64,000 nucleotides of DNA from Chryseobacterium edaphi (GTDB lineage Bacteria > Bacteroidota > Bacteroidia > Flavobacteriales > Weeksellaceae). A model generated the notes under the pieces. The model saw only the letters and a program-made list of their open reading frames with translations, made no database searches and had not been told where the DNA came from. Every line of letters starts with the position of its first letter. Positions within the stretch are counted from its first letter, which is position 1. A program made the translations under genes and the position numbers. This document shows positions 1-8,844 of this stretch, in pieces. The stretch covers positions 1-64,000 of the forward strand of contig NZ_JAOTEM010000005.1 of assembly GCF_025628985.1 (NCBI RefSeq), read 5' to 3'.

Positions 1-2
1 AA

Positions 3-77
3 ACCTTCACGATCTCTGCAAGAAAAATCGAAATGGGAAGTGGTGCTTATGAAAATGAGTGGCCTGGTTCACTTTAA
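3..77 (+). CDS. TssD/Hcp-family protein, C-terminal end only (partial)
   Basis: Only the last 24 codons are in the window, ending ...NEWPGSL. The tail aligns without gaps with the end of the intact TssD that follows: an A-[KR]-K core, then an acidic residue, then a conserved Trp at the same spacing. This suggests a second TssD/Hcp tube paralogue directly upstream. TssD hexamers form the inner tube of the Bacteroidota T6SS. Identity rests on a short stretch, so another T6SS protein ending the same way remains possible. Confidence 0.55.
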   Translation, partial: TFTISARKIEMGSGAYENEWPGSL

Positions 78-87
78 ATTAATATGG

Positions 88-116
88 ATGGGCAATAAAG
101 CATTGCCCATTTTTTA
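88..116 (+). terminator. Rho-independent terminator after the upstream TssD-like gene
   Basis: A perfect 9-bp inverted repeat (88-96 with 102-110, 5-nt loop) is followed by a T run, 11 nt after the stop codon at 77. It should separate the upstream gene from the next tssD. The remaining 117-329 is AT-rich spacer with no ORF and presumably carries the promoter of the next gene. I see no clear TAnnTTTG box there. Confidence 0.8.
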
Positions 117-329
117 GTTTTTCAGAATAAAAAAGTTATTTTTTTACCAGATGTAATGATCAGTATTTAGGATCAGATTCTATTTTATGTGGATCAATGA
201 ATATTAAACTGCTACTCAGAAATCAAGAATTGTCACTCAATAACTGACCACTGATCATTGTTTACTAAATAATTTTAACTGAATAACTGGCAACCTTTCA
301 ATCACCACCAATTAACAACCTAAACTGAT

Positions 330-716
330 ATGTCTTTTTTATCGAAATTAGAATTAGACGGTAACACGTATAATATTTTAGAGTGTAAGTACAGCTTTAC
401 ACAAGCCACTGACGGCACGGGAAAACCTCAGGGGATGCCTCAAGGCGGAGAAATTTTCATTCGAATTGAAAGCACCGGAAATCCTGAACTTCTGGGCTGG
501 ATGCTCGATCACAATCAAACCAAAAACGGCAAGATCACTTTTTTCAGAAGAGATGCAATGAGCAAACTTCAGGAGCTTGATTTTGAAAAAGCATACTGCG
601 TGAAATTCACCGAACATTTTAATTCTGTGAATGCAGAACCTTTGCAGATCGAGATGCATCTTATTGCCAAAAAATTTGATGTCAACGGAGCAGTTCACGA
701 AAAAACATGGAAATAA
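330..716 (+). CDS. tssD: TssD (Hcp-like) T6SS inner-tube protein
   Basis: At 128 aa this has the usual length of Bacteroidota TssD (the Hcp equivalent of T6SS subtype iii). It starts MSFLSKLELDG and carries a conserved FFRRDAMSKLQ-type segment near residues 71-81, then CVKFTEHF. There is no signal peptide, as expected for a cytoplasmic tube subunit that is propelled outward. It sits 84 nt upstream of vgrG, the usual tube-then-spike order. The TssD-like end upstream at 3-77 implies at least two tube paralogues. Family assignment is confident; which effectors it carries cannot be told from sequence. Confidence 0.88.
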   Translation: MSFLSKLELDGNTYNILECKYSFTQATDGTGKPQGMPQGGEIFIRIESTGNPELLGWMLDHNQTKNGKITFFRRDAMSKLQELDFEKAYCVKFTEHFNSVNAEPLQIEMHLIAKKFDVNGAVHEKTWK

Positions 717-800
717 TATACTTTCCAAAAGTTTTTAGATTTAAATAAAATCATTTGAAGCTTATTTTAAAAACACAAATCCAAAATAAAATAGAAAATT

Positions 801-3227
801 ATGTCCTATTTAGATGATGAAAAAAGTTTCGGCAACGTAAATTCAGGGAACAATATGCGGTTGAATCATCCGGATGATCTCAAAAAATATTTTTCTTCCA
901 AAACGTTCAAAGATTTTCTGGCCGATAAAGCCAGTCCTTTGGTGTATTGCACATTAAGTTTAGACGGAAAACCATTCCTTGATAAATCGGGTTTTTCGAT
1001 CAATCTGAATCAGCATACGAATGATCACGACAACTTTACCATTGTAGTTCCTGATGATGCTTTAGACAGTTTTCAGGGATATGTCATGGAAAATTCCAAG
1101 AATATTCTGGGCAAAAATATTACGATCAATCTTCATCGTTTTGGAGATGTGAGACAGGTTTTCAACGGCGTTGTTGCGAATGTAAAAAATAAGAAAGAAA
1201 ACGGTTACGGAAAACTCTACATCAGCGGTTATGCTCCAAGTATTCTGCTTGAAAACGGAAAAGACTGCCAGAGTTTTGAGGATAAAACGCTTGAGCAGAT
1301 CATCAAATCAGCCACTTCGGACTATCCCGAAAATTGTAAAGTTTTGGTGGAAAGTCCGAACACGAAATATGCTTTACCATATACTGTACAATATAAAGAA
1401 TCTGATTATCAATTCATTAAAAGACTGGCAACACGCTTCGGAGAATATTTTTATTACAACGGCCAAAATATGGTTTTTGGCAATAAAGTACAGCCGATCG
1501 TAAATCTGGAAGAAAATATTGACCTTATCGAAGTCGAGGTTGAGATGAATATCAAACCGCAGGACTTCAATTACTCTGTATTTGATGTACAGGGCGGAAG
1601 TAAGAGCGATAAAGATTCTTCTTCGGCGCAGGTTCATTATAAAGAAAATCCTTTTCAGGCAATTGCGATTACAGCCTCCAAAAGTGTGTACAAAAAGAAA
1701 CCCGAAATGCTTTTCAACCATACGGGAATCTCAGATAGCACCGACCGGGAACTGAAAGAAGCGGTAAGAAGAGAAAAAGAAAACAGGGAGAATTTGGTGA
1801 CGGTAAAAGGAAAAAGTAAAGATCCCGAACTTAAAATTGGCGGCAGGGCAAAACTGATCGACATCAATGGTAAAGCGATGGAAACCTACCGTATCATAGA
1901 AATCAAACATTACCACGACGGCAATACTTATTATAATGAATTTGTGGGTATTCCGGATTTATTTAATGCACCTTACCAGGATGAAGAAGCAGTTCCTTTA
2001 GGAGAAAAGCAGTCTGCAAGAGTTTTGGATAATGATGATCCTTCGGGAATGGGAAGAGTGCGGGTACAGTTTCCGTGGCAGGAAAAGAAGGGTGAGAAAT
2101 CGCCCTGGATCAGAGTGATACAGCCTCATTCGGGAAGTGGAAAGGGTTTTCATTTTATTCCGGAGATCGGCGAGGAAGTGTTGGTAGATTTTGAAAGCGG
2201 AAATGCAGAGAAACCTTTTGTAGTGGGAACGCAGTATAATGGAAGTGAAACGAGTTCGTATCATACAAGCGGGAATGATTTAAAGGTTACAAAAACACGA
2301 AGCGGTCACACTATTATTATGGATGACAGCGAAGATAAAATGAGTATTACTATTTTAGATATTTCTGGTAATACTATTTATCTTGATACTGTTAAGAAAA
2401 GCATCACGATAAAAGCACCAGAAACAATTGATATTATCTGTAAGAATCTTAATATTAAAGTGGAGGAAAATATGAAAACTACGGTAGGGCATAACCAAGA
2501 AAATATGATTGGGAAAAACATAAAAATCATAGCAAAAGAAGAAATAAGCCAAAACAGCGGAAAGAAAACAATTATCGCAAGTGGCGATAATACAGAAATC
2601 TCTTCTAAGAAAGATTTGGATTTGTACGGGAAGAAAAATCTGATAGGTTTTACAGATGGTAAAACCGAATTTGGAGCTAAGGAACAGATGCACATTTATG
2701 GTGCAAGTTCTCTTATTACAGCGAAAGATAAGATCGAGTACAAAGCTCCTCAAATGAATAAACTTGCTGAAAGTGGAAAGTTTAAACATGATAAGGAAAA
2801 ACAAATTTTGAGCGTACAATGGATGGATGCTGAAATGAAAGAAAATATTGAGAATGCAAACATAGGAGAGAAAGTAAGTCTTTTAGTACAAACGAGAAAT
2901 TATGAAGAAGGTGAAGCCATTACCGTGATTATTGATGATGAAAATGGTAAAGATGTGAGAGATGGAGAGAAAGAGTTGACCTTAACCGGAACTGTCAACA
3001 AAGAAGGGTTTGCCGAACTAAAAGAAAAAGTAGAAATTGAAAAACTAAAGGAAGAAGATAAACAAAATCATTCTTCTCAAGGAGAAAGCTCAACTCATGA
3101 AGATGAAAACTCAATTTATAAATCGTACGAAGGCAAAGGGTATACAAAATCTGAATGGAAAATCTTTGAAGATGAACAATATAAAATTTATATGGAAAAG
3201 AAAAACAAAAGAGGATTTTTGGGATAA
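801..3227 (+). CDS. vgrG: VgrG spike protein with Ig-like C-terminal extension and tail motif
   Basis: At 808 aa this is the trimeric T6SS spike. Residues about 30-390 are the gp27-like base. The OB-fold (gp5-like) follows at about 400-490, with DNDDPSGMGRVRVQFPW and the GEEVLVDFESGN motif. A repetitive beta-helix needle runs to about 670. Beyond it, residues about 680-755 look like an extra beta-sandwich (KVSLLVQTRNY...). A charged linker leads to a 37-residue tail (about 770-808) that is nearly repeated at the end of the protein at 5177-5851. The base/OB segment is duplicated, truncated and frameshifted at 8012-8842. The YkuD-like effector candidate starts 12 nt downstream, so this spike probably delivers it. 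Confidence 0.93.
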   Translation: MSYLDDEKSFGNVNSGNNMRLNHPDDLKKYFSSKTFKDFLADKASPLVYCTLSLDGKPFLDKSGFSINLNQHTNDHDNFTIVVPDDALDSFQGYVMENSKNILGKNITINLHRFGDVRQVFNGVVANVKNKKENGYGKLYISGYAPSILLENGKDCQSFEDKTLEQIIKSATSDYPENCKVLVESPNTKYALPYTVQYKESDYQFIKRLATRFGEYFYYNGQNMVFGNKVQPIVNLEENIDLIEVEVEMNIKPQDFNYSVFDVQGGSKSDKDSSSAQVHYKENPFQAIAITASKSVYKKKPEMLFNHTGISDSTDRELKEAVRREKENRENLVTVKGKSKDPELKIGGRAKLIDINGKAMETYRIIEIKHYHDGNTYYNEFVGIPDLFNAPYQDEEAVPLGEKQSARVLDNDDPSGMGRVRVQFPWQEKKGEKSPWIRVIQPHSGSGKGFHFIPEIGEEVLVDFESGNAEKPFVVGTQYNGSETSSYHTSGNDLKVTKTRSGHTIIMDDSEDKMSITILDISGNTIYLDTVKKSITIKAPETIDIICKNLNIKVEENMKTTVGHNQENMIGKNIKIIAKEEISQNSGKKTIIASGDNTEISSKKDLDLYGKKNLIGFTDGKTEFGAKEQMHIYGASSLITAKDKIEYKAPQMNKLAESGKFKHDKEKQILSVQWMDAEMKENIENANIGEKVSLLVQTRNYEEGEAITVIIDDENGKDVRDGEKELTLTGTVNKEGFAELKEKVEIEKLKEEDKQNHSSQGESSTHEDENSIYKSYEGKGYTKSEWKIFEDEQYKIYMEKKNKRGFLG

Positions 3228-3239
3228 AATAAATACACA

Positions 3240-4034
3240 ATGGGTAATACAAACAGAAATTTAAGAGTAAGAAGTGTAAATGGAGATACAGACAATCAAA
3301 CAAAACTAAAAATAAGTAATTTAAAACTGATAATAAGTACTGAAATCACAGGCTATACTTGTCAATATATATATGGGAGTCATGATGATTTGGATTATGA
3401 ATCAATTGTTGTTCCAACTTACAAACTAAATGTTGAAAAAGGTGGAAAAGTTATAGCTTCTTATAGTGTTACAAGAGATTCATGGTATTCCAGAGGTGTT
3501 ATAAATGATAATTGGGGCGTAAATGATGATATAGAATTATCTAATAGATGTTTTGAACCTGCTAATGGAAACATTAACTTATACTCAACAACTCCAACAG
3601 CATATCCACCAGGAGCTGGTGTAGATGCATTAGCTTTACGCCAAAATAATTCAGAAAAACTAAATGCTGTACCGCACACAACAAGGATGCAAACTTTTGT
3701 AAATGGAGACCCTATAGATGAACCAAGAGCTGATTTATCTATTGCAACAGGTGTTATGATTCACGTAGGAGGATGGTACAGTAATGGCTCAAAAAATAAA
3801 TTAGCTGGTTCTTACGGTTGTTTTGGTGTCACACCAAATGCACAAATCAACAAAACGAAATCGGGAGCTGAAAAAGTTAGAACTAGTAAATCATATAAAG
3901 ATTATGAAATTTCAAATGATGCTTATAAGAAAGCTCTTGACTATATAGTGAAACAAGCAGGTGGGAAAAACATCCATGTAGTAGTAGAAAAAAGAAATGT
4001 TGTTGAACAATTAAGAACCTTAAAAAATCAATAA
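3240..4034 (+). CDS. Candidate T6SS effector, L,D-transpeptidase (YkuD)-like
   Basis: 264 aa without a signal peptide, starting 12 nt after vgrG. Residues about 170-202 contain GVMIHVGG followed by AGSYGCFGV. This His ... SxGC arrangement matches the catalytic core of YkuD-type L,D-transpeptidases and related folds (His and Cys nucleophile). Such enzymes act on peptidoglycan stem peptides, which fits delivery into a target periplasm. Its stop codon overlaps the next ATG (TAATG), giving translational coupling to a lipoprotein, the typical toxin-immunity arrangement. The N-terminal 165 residues are unrecognised. The usual Arg after the catalytic Cys is not evident, so the enzyme class is an inference. 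Confidence 0.5.
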   Translation: MGNTNRNLRVRSVNGDTDNQTKLKISNLKLIISTEITGYTCQYIYGSHDDLDYESIVVPTYKLNVEKGGKVIASYSVTRDSWYSRGVINDNWGVNDDIELSNRCFEPANGNINLYSTTPTAYPPGAGVDALALRQNNSEKLNAVPHTTRMQTFVNGDPIDEPRADLSIATGVMIHVGGWYSNGSKNKLAGSYGCFGVTPNAQINKTKSGAEKVRTSKSYKDYEISNDAYKKALDYIVKQAGGKNIHVVVEKRNVVEQLRTLKNQ

Positions 4035-4489
4035 TGAAAATAATTTTTTATGCTATCATTATCTCTTTAAATTTTATTGGATGTGATAAATATAATGACA
4101 ATTTGCAATCATTAAGTAATAAAAATAAAATATACGAAAAAAGCATTGTGATCAAAAAAGATGACATTGAAGCAAGTGAATCTAAAGTGGAAATTATAAG
4201 TGGTACAAAATACATTATTGAAGAAAAGGCAACTTATGACAATACAGGAATTTTACATTTGTCAACGGCTGGAAGTGAAGGATTTATTGCTCATTCAAGA
4301 AATAATGAAAAGGGAACATTACCAATTGAAAATCCGAAACAGTATAATGAAATTAAAATAGATAGAAGTCATAATTACATTATTGATAATCAAGATACTA
4401 TTAAAAGATTCAAAATTTTAATGAAAGATAAAATAATTTTGACTCCTGAAAATAAAAACAATAGAAGTTATTTATATAGGTTTAATTAA
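4034..4489 (+). CDS. Lipoprotein, candidate immunity to the YkuD-like effector
   Basis: 151 aa. A short hydrophobic N-terminus ends in a lipobox (FIGC, Cys at residue 17), so the mature protein should be anchored in an envelope membrane facing the periplasm, where a peptidoglycan effector would act. The ATG overlaps the effector stop by one base. No family is recognised. Immunity function is inferred only from position and localisation. The following 103 nt (4490-4592) are AT-rich and hold no gene. Confidence 0.55.
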   Translation: MKIIFYAIIISLNFIGCDKYNDNLQSLSNKNKIYEKSIVIKKDDIEASESKVEIISGTKYIIEEKATYDNTGILHLSTAGSEGFIAHSRNNEKGTLPIENPKQYNEIKIDRSHNYIIDNQDTIKRFKILMKDKIILTPENKNNRSYLYRFN

Positions 4490-4592
4490 TATATATTAAA
4501 ATAATTAATAGATTATTTCCATAAGATAAAAGAGGATATAAAACTTTAGAAGACGATTTCCAAAAACATATAAAAACTTAATAATCAATAAA

Positions 4593-5162
4593 ATGGATAA
4601 AAAAATAAAAAATTTTGCCGAACAAAATTTAGTGTTTTGGGCCATATTAATGGGTTTTATTTCTACTTTCATATTATTTTTTGGAGAAATGCTGGTACAT
4701 AAAGATAATAATAACAATGGGAATTATTTTGAAGATAATCTGGCTATCTTCGAATTTGCTAAAATGATTTTTTATTTTTTAGTATTAAATTTATTTTTCA
4801 AATTGTTTTCATTAACAAAAACACTCGGTATTCTATTTCGTATAACAAATACCATTTTGCTTATTATTCTATTTTTCATTATTTATATGTACTCTTTTGA
4901 AAATATGGAGTATTTAAATCAGAAAATTAATTTTCTTCCTGTTATAGAATGGACAAACAATGGTTATGAACCACCTGAAAAAGAAATATCTTCTATTTTT
5001 TGCTGGTATTTATTTATGTGTTTGTCTTTCATAAATATTGTGCTTTTAAATTTATTACCTGTTAAAATACTGCAGAATAAAAAACTACAGGTGTATTCTT
5101 CTGTAATTATTTTAGTGGTTATTATTACATCAATAATTTTCCTATTGTCTTTAAATAAATAA
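4593..5162 (+). CDS. Polytopic membrane protein, unknown function
   Basis: 189 aa with about five hydrophobic segments (residues about 14-33, 52-72, 78-100, 134-157, 164-186) and a loop between segments 3 and 5 containing WTNNGYEPPEK. It resembles no family I recognise. It lies between a putative effector-immunity pair and the gene sharing the VgrG tail, 12-14 nt upstream of the latter. It could be a membrane immunity protein for a pore-forming or membrane-targeted effector, possibly its downstream neighbour. Very AT-rich with strong A/T codon bias, like the surrounding cassettes. Confidence 0.5.
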   Translation: MDKKIKNFAEQNLVFWAILMGFISTFILFFGEMLVHKDNNNNGNYFEDNLAIFEFAKMIFYFLVLNLFFKLFSLTKTLGILFRITNTILLIILFFIIYMYSFENMEYLNQKINFLPVIEWTNNGYEPPEKEISSIFCWYLFMCLSFINIVLLNLLPVKILQNKKLQVYSSVIILVVIITSIIFLLSLNK

Positions 5163-5176
5163 TTACGAACTACTTG

Positions 5177-5851
5177 ATGAATACTTTCCGAGGATATTAC
5201 GATATTACAGATAAAATTACTGAAGACGGTTATAAATTCATTAATGAAAATTTTCTTATTAATCCTAACCCAATGACTTTTAAATATAAAGAATTGCTTT
5301 GGATAAAAGAAAATTTATATGAGTTTATCAAAAAAAGTTATCCTGCGATTTCAAAAAAAACTTTAGACGAAATACAAACAATTACCGTCGACGAAATAAA
5401 ATTAAGACCGTATATATTTACTACATATTACCATACTTTCGATGAGGACACATATTTATTAAAAATAATTGATACTACTAATACTATATACAATATTTAT
5501 ATTATAAAATACCAAACTATGGAAGGTGTCTATAAAAATGATGAACTAATAGACCACGAATTAGTTAAAAAAGTACGATTCGAAAACGAAAGATGGTACA
5601 GGAATTTTTTCAGCAATGAGGATGATTATAACAAAAATAAGTATTCTGACAATAAAACAGAATCAACTGAAGAAAAAAATTCAAATAGCAGATACAATAC
5701 CTTACTACACGAAAAAGAAAAAGAAATTTACAAAACCTTTGAAGGGAAATCTTACACCTCTGAAGAATGGAAAATCTTTGAAGAAGAACAATATAAAATA
5801 TACAATGAGAAAAGAAATAAAAAAGGCTTTTGGGATAACTTATTTGGATAA
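5177..5851 (+). CDS. Unknown T6SS-locus protein carrying the VgrG C-terminal tail motif
   Basis: 224 aa from the ATG at 5177; a TTG one codon earlier is an alternative. Residues about 1-150 are of unknown fold, followed by a low-complexity acidic/Asn-rich linker. The last ~42 residues contain YTSEEWKIFEEEQYKIY and closely match the tail of VgrG (3112-3224) in both protein and DNA. A part shared between a spike and an otherwise unrelated neighbour suggests a docking or adaptor element, or capture of the vgrG 3' end when a cassette moved. No signal peptide. It is followed after 14 nt by the DUF4280 effector. It could be an adaptor/chaperone or an effector. Confidence 0.5.
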   Translation: MNTFRGYYDITDKITEDGYKFINENFLINPNPMTFKYKELLWIKENLYEFIKKSYPAISKKTLDEIQTITVDEIKLRPYIFTTYYHTFDEDTYLLKIIDTTNTIYNIYIIKYQTMEGVYKNDELIDHELVKKVRFENERWYRNFFSNEDDYNKNKYSDNKTESTEEKNSNSRYNTLLHEKEKEIYKTFEGKSYTSEEWKIFEEEQYKIYNEKRNKKGFWDNLFG

Positions 5852-5865
5852 TTAAAATAAATAAA

Positions 5866-7086
5866 ATGCCAAAACACATAACAGACACCACCCAATTAAA
5901 ATGCGACAAAGGAACAATACCCTCTCTTCTGTCCGTTACCAGCCAAACCTTTATGCAAATAGAAGGCAAATTTCAAGCAACAGAAGAAGACAAAAAGCCA
6001 AACATAAATATCAAACCATTTGGCGTTTGCAGTATTACAAAAATGTCTTGCAGTCCTGCTCCAATAAAATGGCAAAATACCTCTGTTTTTGAGATAGATG
6101 GCAAAAAGGAATTGTTAGATGATTCAAGTTGCCAATGTTCTGTTGGTGGTAAAATATCTATAATAAAATCTGCACAAAGTTTTTCAGAAGAAGTTGAAGG
6201 TAGCATTTACCAGCCCATTTTTTATATGCCTGATAATGGATCAGACGATAAGTATAATGGATATTACTATAATTATAATGGTAATTTTGAGGGAAAAGTT
6301 ACTGGACAGAAAAATGGTAACGAATCCGATGTTTATGCTTGTAATGAAAAAGGCATAGAGAAAGATACTTTTATAAATGCTAAAAAGTTAAAGATTACAC
6401 ATAATGATTTCCAAAGAGTATGTAATATTGTTAAGCACGAAGGGTTATCAAACGAGGAAAATGAATATTTATTTATAGCTCATGCCAATTATAATGAAGG
6501 AAGAGATAAAGGAACAACAATGCTTGCAAGATTAATGACTGGGTATTCTTCGGTTGATATTCAAGATAAAAAGACTGAATTATCTGATACCGCAATAGAT
6601 ACCTTAAGTAAATATTCTCGAAAAGCAGTTATTGATGCATTATTAAGAGATATTGATACTTCAAAAGCTGACCCTACAGATGGAGCAAGATTTTGGGATG
6701 GGGTTGATTTTTTAGCTTGGGGAATAGATACAGAACTAAAGGCGGATAGTAGTTCAAAAACTGGGCATAACAAATTTGATGAATATGATTATATTAAAAT
6801 TAAGAAAAGTTTTTATGATGAATTTGTCACAAAAATAAAACAAAAATATCCGAATGGCTCGCCTTATAAATCTTCACACAATCCAAAAACTGATAAAGGC
6901 ACTCACATACATAAAGAAACGAAAAGAGGTCCAAGAGCAATATATACAATACCAGCGAGTGATTTTAGTAGAAAAGAATATTGGACTACAGGAGAATTCT
7001 ATTATAAGAATAAGACAAAACAAGCAACTGGTATAATTGCTACACAAGTTGCTGGATATTCGATATTTTGGAAGGAAATTAAGTAG
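5866..7086 (+). CDS. DUF4280 PAAR-like tip fused to a putative effector domain
   Basis: 406 aa. Residues about 1-125 form a DUF4280 (PAAR-like) domain with spaced cysteines (FGVCSITKMSC, SSCQCSVGGK) as in the other tip protein of this window. PAAR-like domains sharpen VgrG and carry fused toxins. The C-terminal ~250 residues include VKHEGLSNEE, FIAHANYN and GARFWDGVDFLAWG. These faintly resemble cell-wall hydrolases with an early catalytic Glu, but I cannot assign a family. Six nucleotides downstream lies a gene for an exported protein, the likely immunity partner. Effector role is well supported by the fusion; the activity is a guess. Confidence 0.65.
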   Translation: MPKHITDTTQLKCDKGTIPSLLSVTSQTFMQIEGKFQATEEDKKPNINIKPFGVCSITKMSCSPAPIKWQNTSVFEIDGKKELLDDSSCQCSVGGKISIIKSAQSFSEEVEGSIYQPIFYMPDNGSDDKYNGYYYNYNGNFEGKVTGQKNGNESDVYACNEKGIEKDTFINAKKLKITHNDFQRVCNIVKHEGLSNEENEYLFIAHANYNEGRDKGTTMLARLMTGYSSVDIQDKKTELSDTAIDTLSKYSRKAVIDALLRDIDTSKADPTDGARFWDGVDFLAWGIDTELKADSSSKTGHNKFDEYDYIKIKKSFYDEFVTKIKQKYPNGSPYKSSHNPKTDKGTHIHKETKRGPRAIYTIPASDFSRKEYWTTGEFYYKNKTKQATGIIATQVAGYSIFWKEIK

Positions 7087-7091
7087 AAAAT

Positions 7092-7958
7092 ATGAAAGCT
7101 TTACACATTTTTTTAATTTTAATTTACAGTTATTGTTTTACTCAAAATCATAAAACGATAAAAGTAAAAGAAGAATATGTTCCCTTAAAAACTTATGAAA
7201 ATGATAAATTAGTGAAAAGTGATAAAACAAAAAAAACGTTCACTTATATTTATAATATCAGTTCAAAAAATGACTCTATATTATATTATGATATATCTGA
7301 CGAGCCAATAAATAAGATTTCACCGATCATTTTTGCACTAAAGAAAGAACAAAACGAAAATACTTTACTTTTATTGATAAATGATAATAGAATTTTAGAG
7401 ACATTACATATTTCATTTTCTGATAGTTCCAAGTCAATAACTGTCAATAAGGATGCTTATTTTTTAAACTCTTTGTATTATAATCAATTAAAAAAGACGA
7501 TTTTAATTAACAACAACATTTTAGATTTAATTGACCTTTTGGATGATGACTTAGGAGATTATCCTTATCAATTTAATTATTTATTAAAAATTACTTCACA
7601 AAGAAAATATAAAAATAAAAAATTAAAAATTTTGAGCGCAAAAATATATACAACAAGAACACAATCTGATATCCAAGATATATGGAATGTGGGATATAAA
7701 TATAATAAAAATGGGGCATTAATGTATGTAATAAAAAAATCAATCGATAAAGAAATAAGCTATGAAAAAAGATTATTATTCCAAAAAAAAGGAGAATACA
7801 AATACAAAATTTATAGTAATGTAGAAAGTCGATTTGAGAATAATAATGTGATAACTTTTGACATTGATAAAAATACATACACTGCAATTCGAAGCCATTT
7901 CCAATTTGGGAACATTAGAGAAGAAACTTCACAGTTAAAGAGGTTTTTGTTACAATAA
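7092..7958 (+). CDS. Exported protein, candidate immunity to the DUF4280-fused effector
   Basis: 288 aa with an N-terminal signal peptide (MKALHIFLILIYSYCFTQN; cleavage probably near residue 18). The mature part is Lys/Asn/Tyr-rich and looks all-beta, with no recognised domain. It starts 5 nt after the effector stop and must share its transcript. Location in the periplasm plus gene order support immunity. No cysteine lipobox is evident, unlike most other immunity candidates here. The next ~50 nt are spacer, after which the duplicated vgrG scar begins. Confidence 0.5.
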   Translation: MKALHIFLILIYSYCFTQNHKTIKVKEEYVPLKTYENDKLVKSDKTKKTFTYIYNISSKNDSILYYDISDEPINKISPIIFALKKEQNENTLLLLINDNRILETLHISFSDSSKSITVNKDAYFLNSLYYNQLKKTILINNNILDLIDLLDDDLGDYPYQFNYLLKITSQRKYKNKKLKILSAKIYTTRTQSDIQDIWNVGYKYNKNGALMYVIKKSIDKEISYEKRLLFQKKGEYKYKIYSNVESRFENNNVITFDIDKNTYTAIRSHFQFGNIREETSQLKRFLLQ

Positions 7959-8011
7959 AAGTAAATAAGCGAAGCCAACTTTTTGAAAAAGGATTAAAAA
8001 TTAACAGCAAT

Positions 8012-8842
8012 ATCAAATTACCATGATGGCAATACCTATTATAATGAATTTGTGGGTATTCCGGATTTATTTAATGCACCTTATCAGGATAAAGAAGCAG
8101 TTCCTTTAGGAGAAAGCAATCTGCAAGAGTTTTGGATAATAATGATCCCTCGGGAATGGGAAGAGTGCGGGTACAGTTTCCGTGGCAGGAAAAGAAGGGT
8201 GAGAAGTCGCCCTGGATCAGACTGATACAGCCTCATTCGGGAAGTGGAAAGGGTTTTCATTTTATTCCTGAGATCGGCGAGGAAGTGTTGGTAGATTTTG
8301 AAAGCGGAAATGCTGAAAAGCCTTTTGTGGTGGGAACGCAGTATAACGGGAGTGAGACGAGTTCGTACCACACGAACGGGAATGACAAGAAGGTGATTCA
8401 CACGAGAAGCGGAACAAAGATTATTCTGAACGATGCCGAGGGAAGTGTTTTTATAGAAGATCCGAGCGGGAATACGTATCTGATGGATGGGAATGGGAAT
8501 ATTAATGTGAACGCGCCGAAGAATATGACTTTTACGGCGGGGGAGAATGTCATAATAATAGCGGGAATGAATATCTCTGCTTCTGCAGGAATGAATATTT
8601 CTGAAACTGCAGGAATGAACCACAGTAGTTTTGCAGGAGCAATGATGATGCAGAATGCGGTTGCAGATTATTCTTTGATGGCGGCTAACATTATGGAAGT
8701 GGCGCAGGGGGAGAGGAAGTCTAAAGCAAAAGAAATGAGTGAGAGCGCAGAAAGTGAAGAAGTTTCAGTGCAAGGAAATAACAACTGGCATACCCAAGGT
8801 GAATTTAACAATAATAGTGGACAAAATTCTAAATCTCACTAA
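8012..8842 (+). pseudogene. Displaced 3' half of a second vgrG (5'-truncated, frameshifted)
   Basis: From about 8012 the DNA closely matches vgrG from about 1902 (same EFVGIPDLFNAPYQD segment). It has lost the whole gp27-like base and carries a 1-nt deletion near 8106 relative to vgrG, so only 8132-8842 reads on as a 236-residue frame. That frame keeps the OB-fold and then diverges into a different needle with repeats of the type AGMNISxSAGMN and a new C-terminus ending NNNSGQNSKSH. It cannot form a complete spike. It looks like the stump of an older spike whose 5' part was replaced, and its old cargo (DUF3289) still follows 2 nt later. Confidence 0.85.
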
Positions 8843-8844
8843 TT

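Noticed and set aside
2355..2819. Long antisense open frame inside vgrG (one of many such antisense frames)
   Set aside because: Low-complexity Phe/Leu/Ile-rich translation, no ribosome site, and the sense strand carries a clear family protein.
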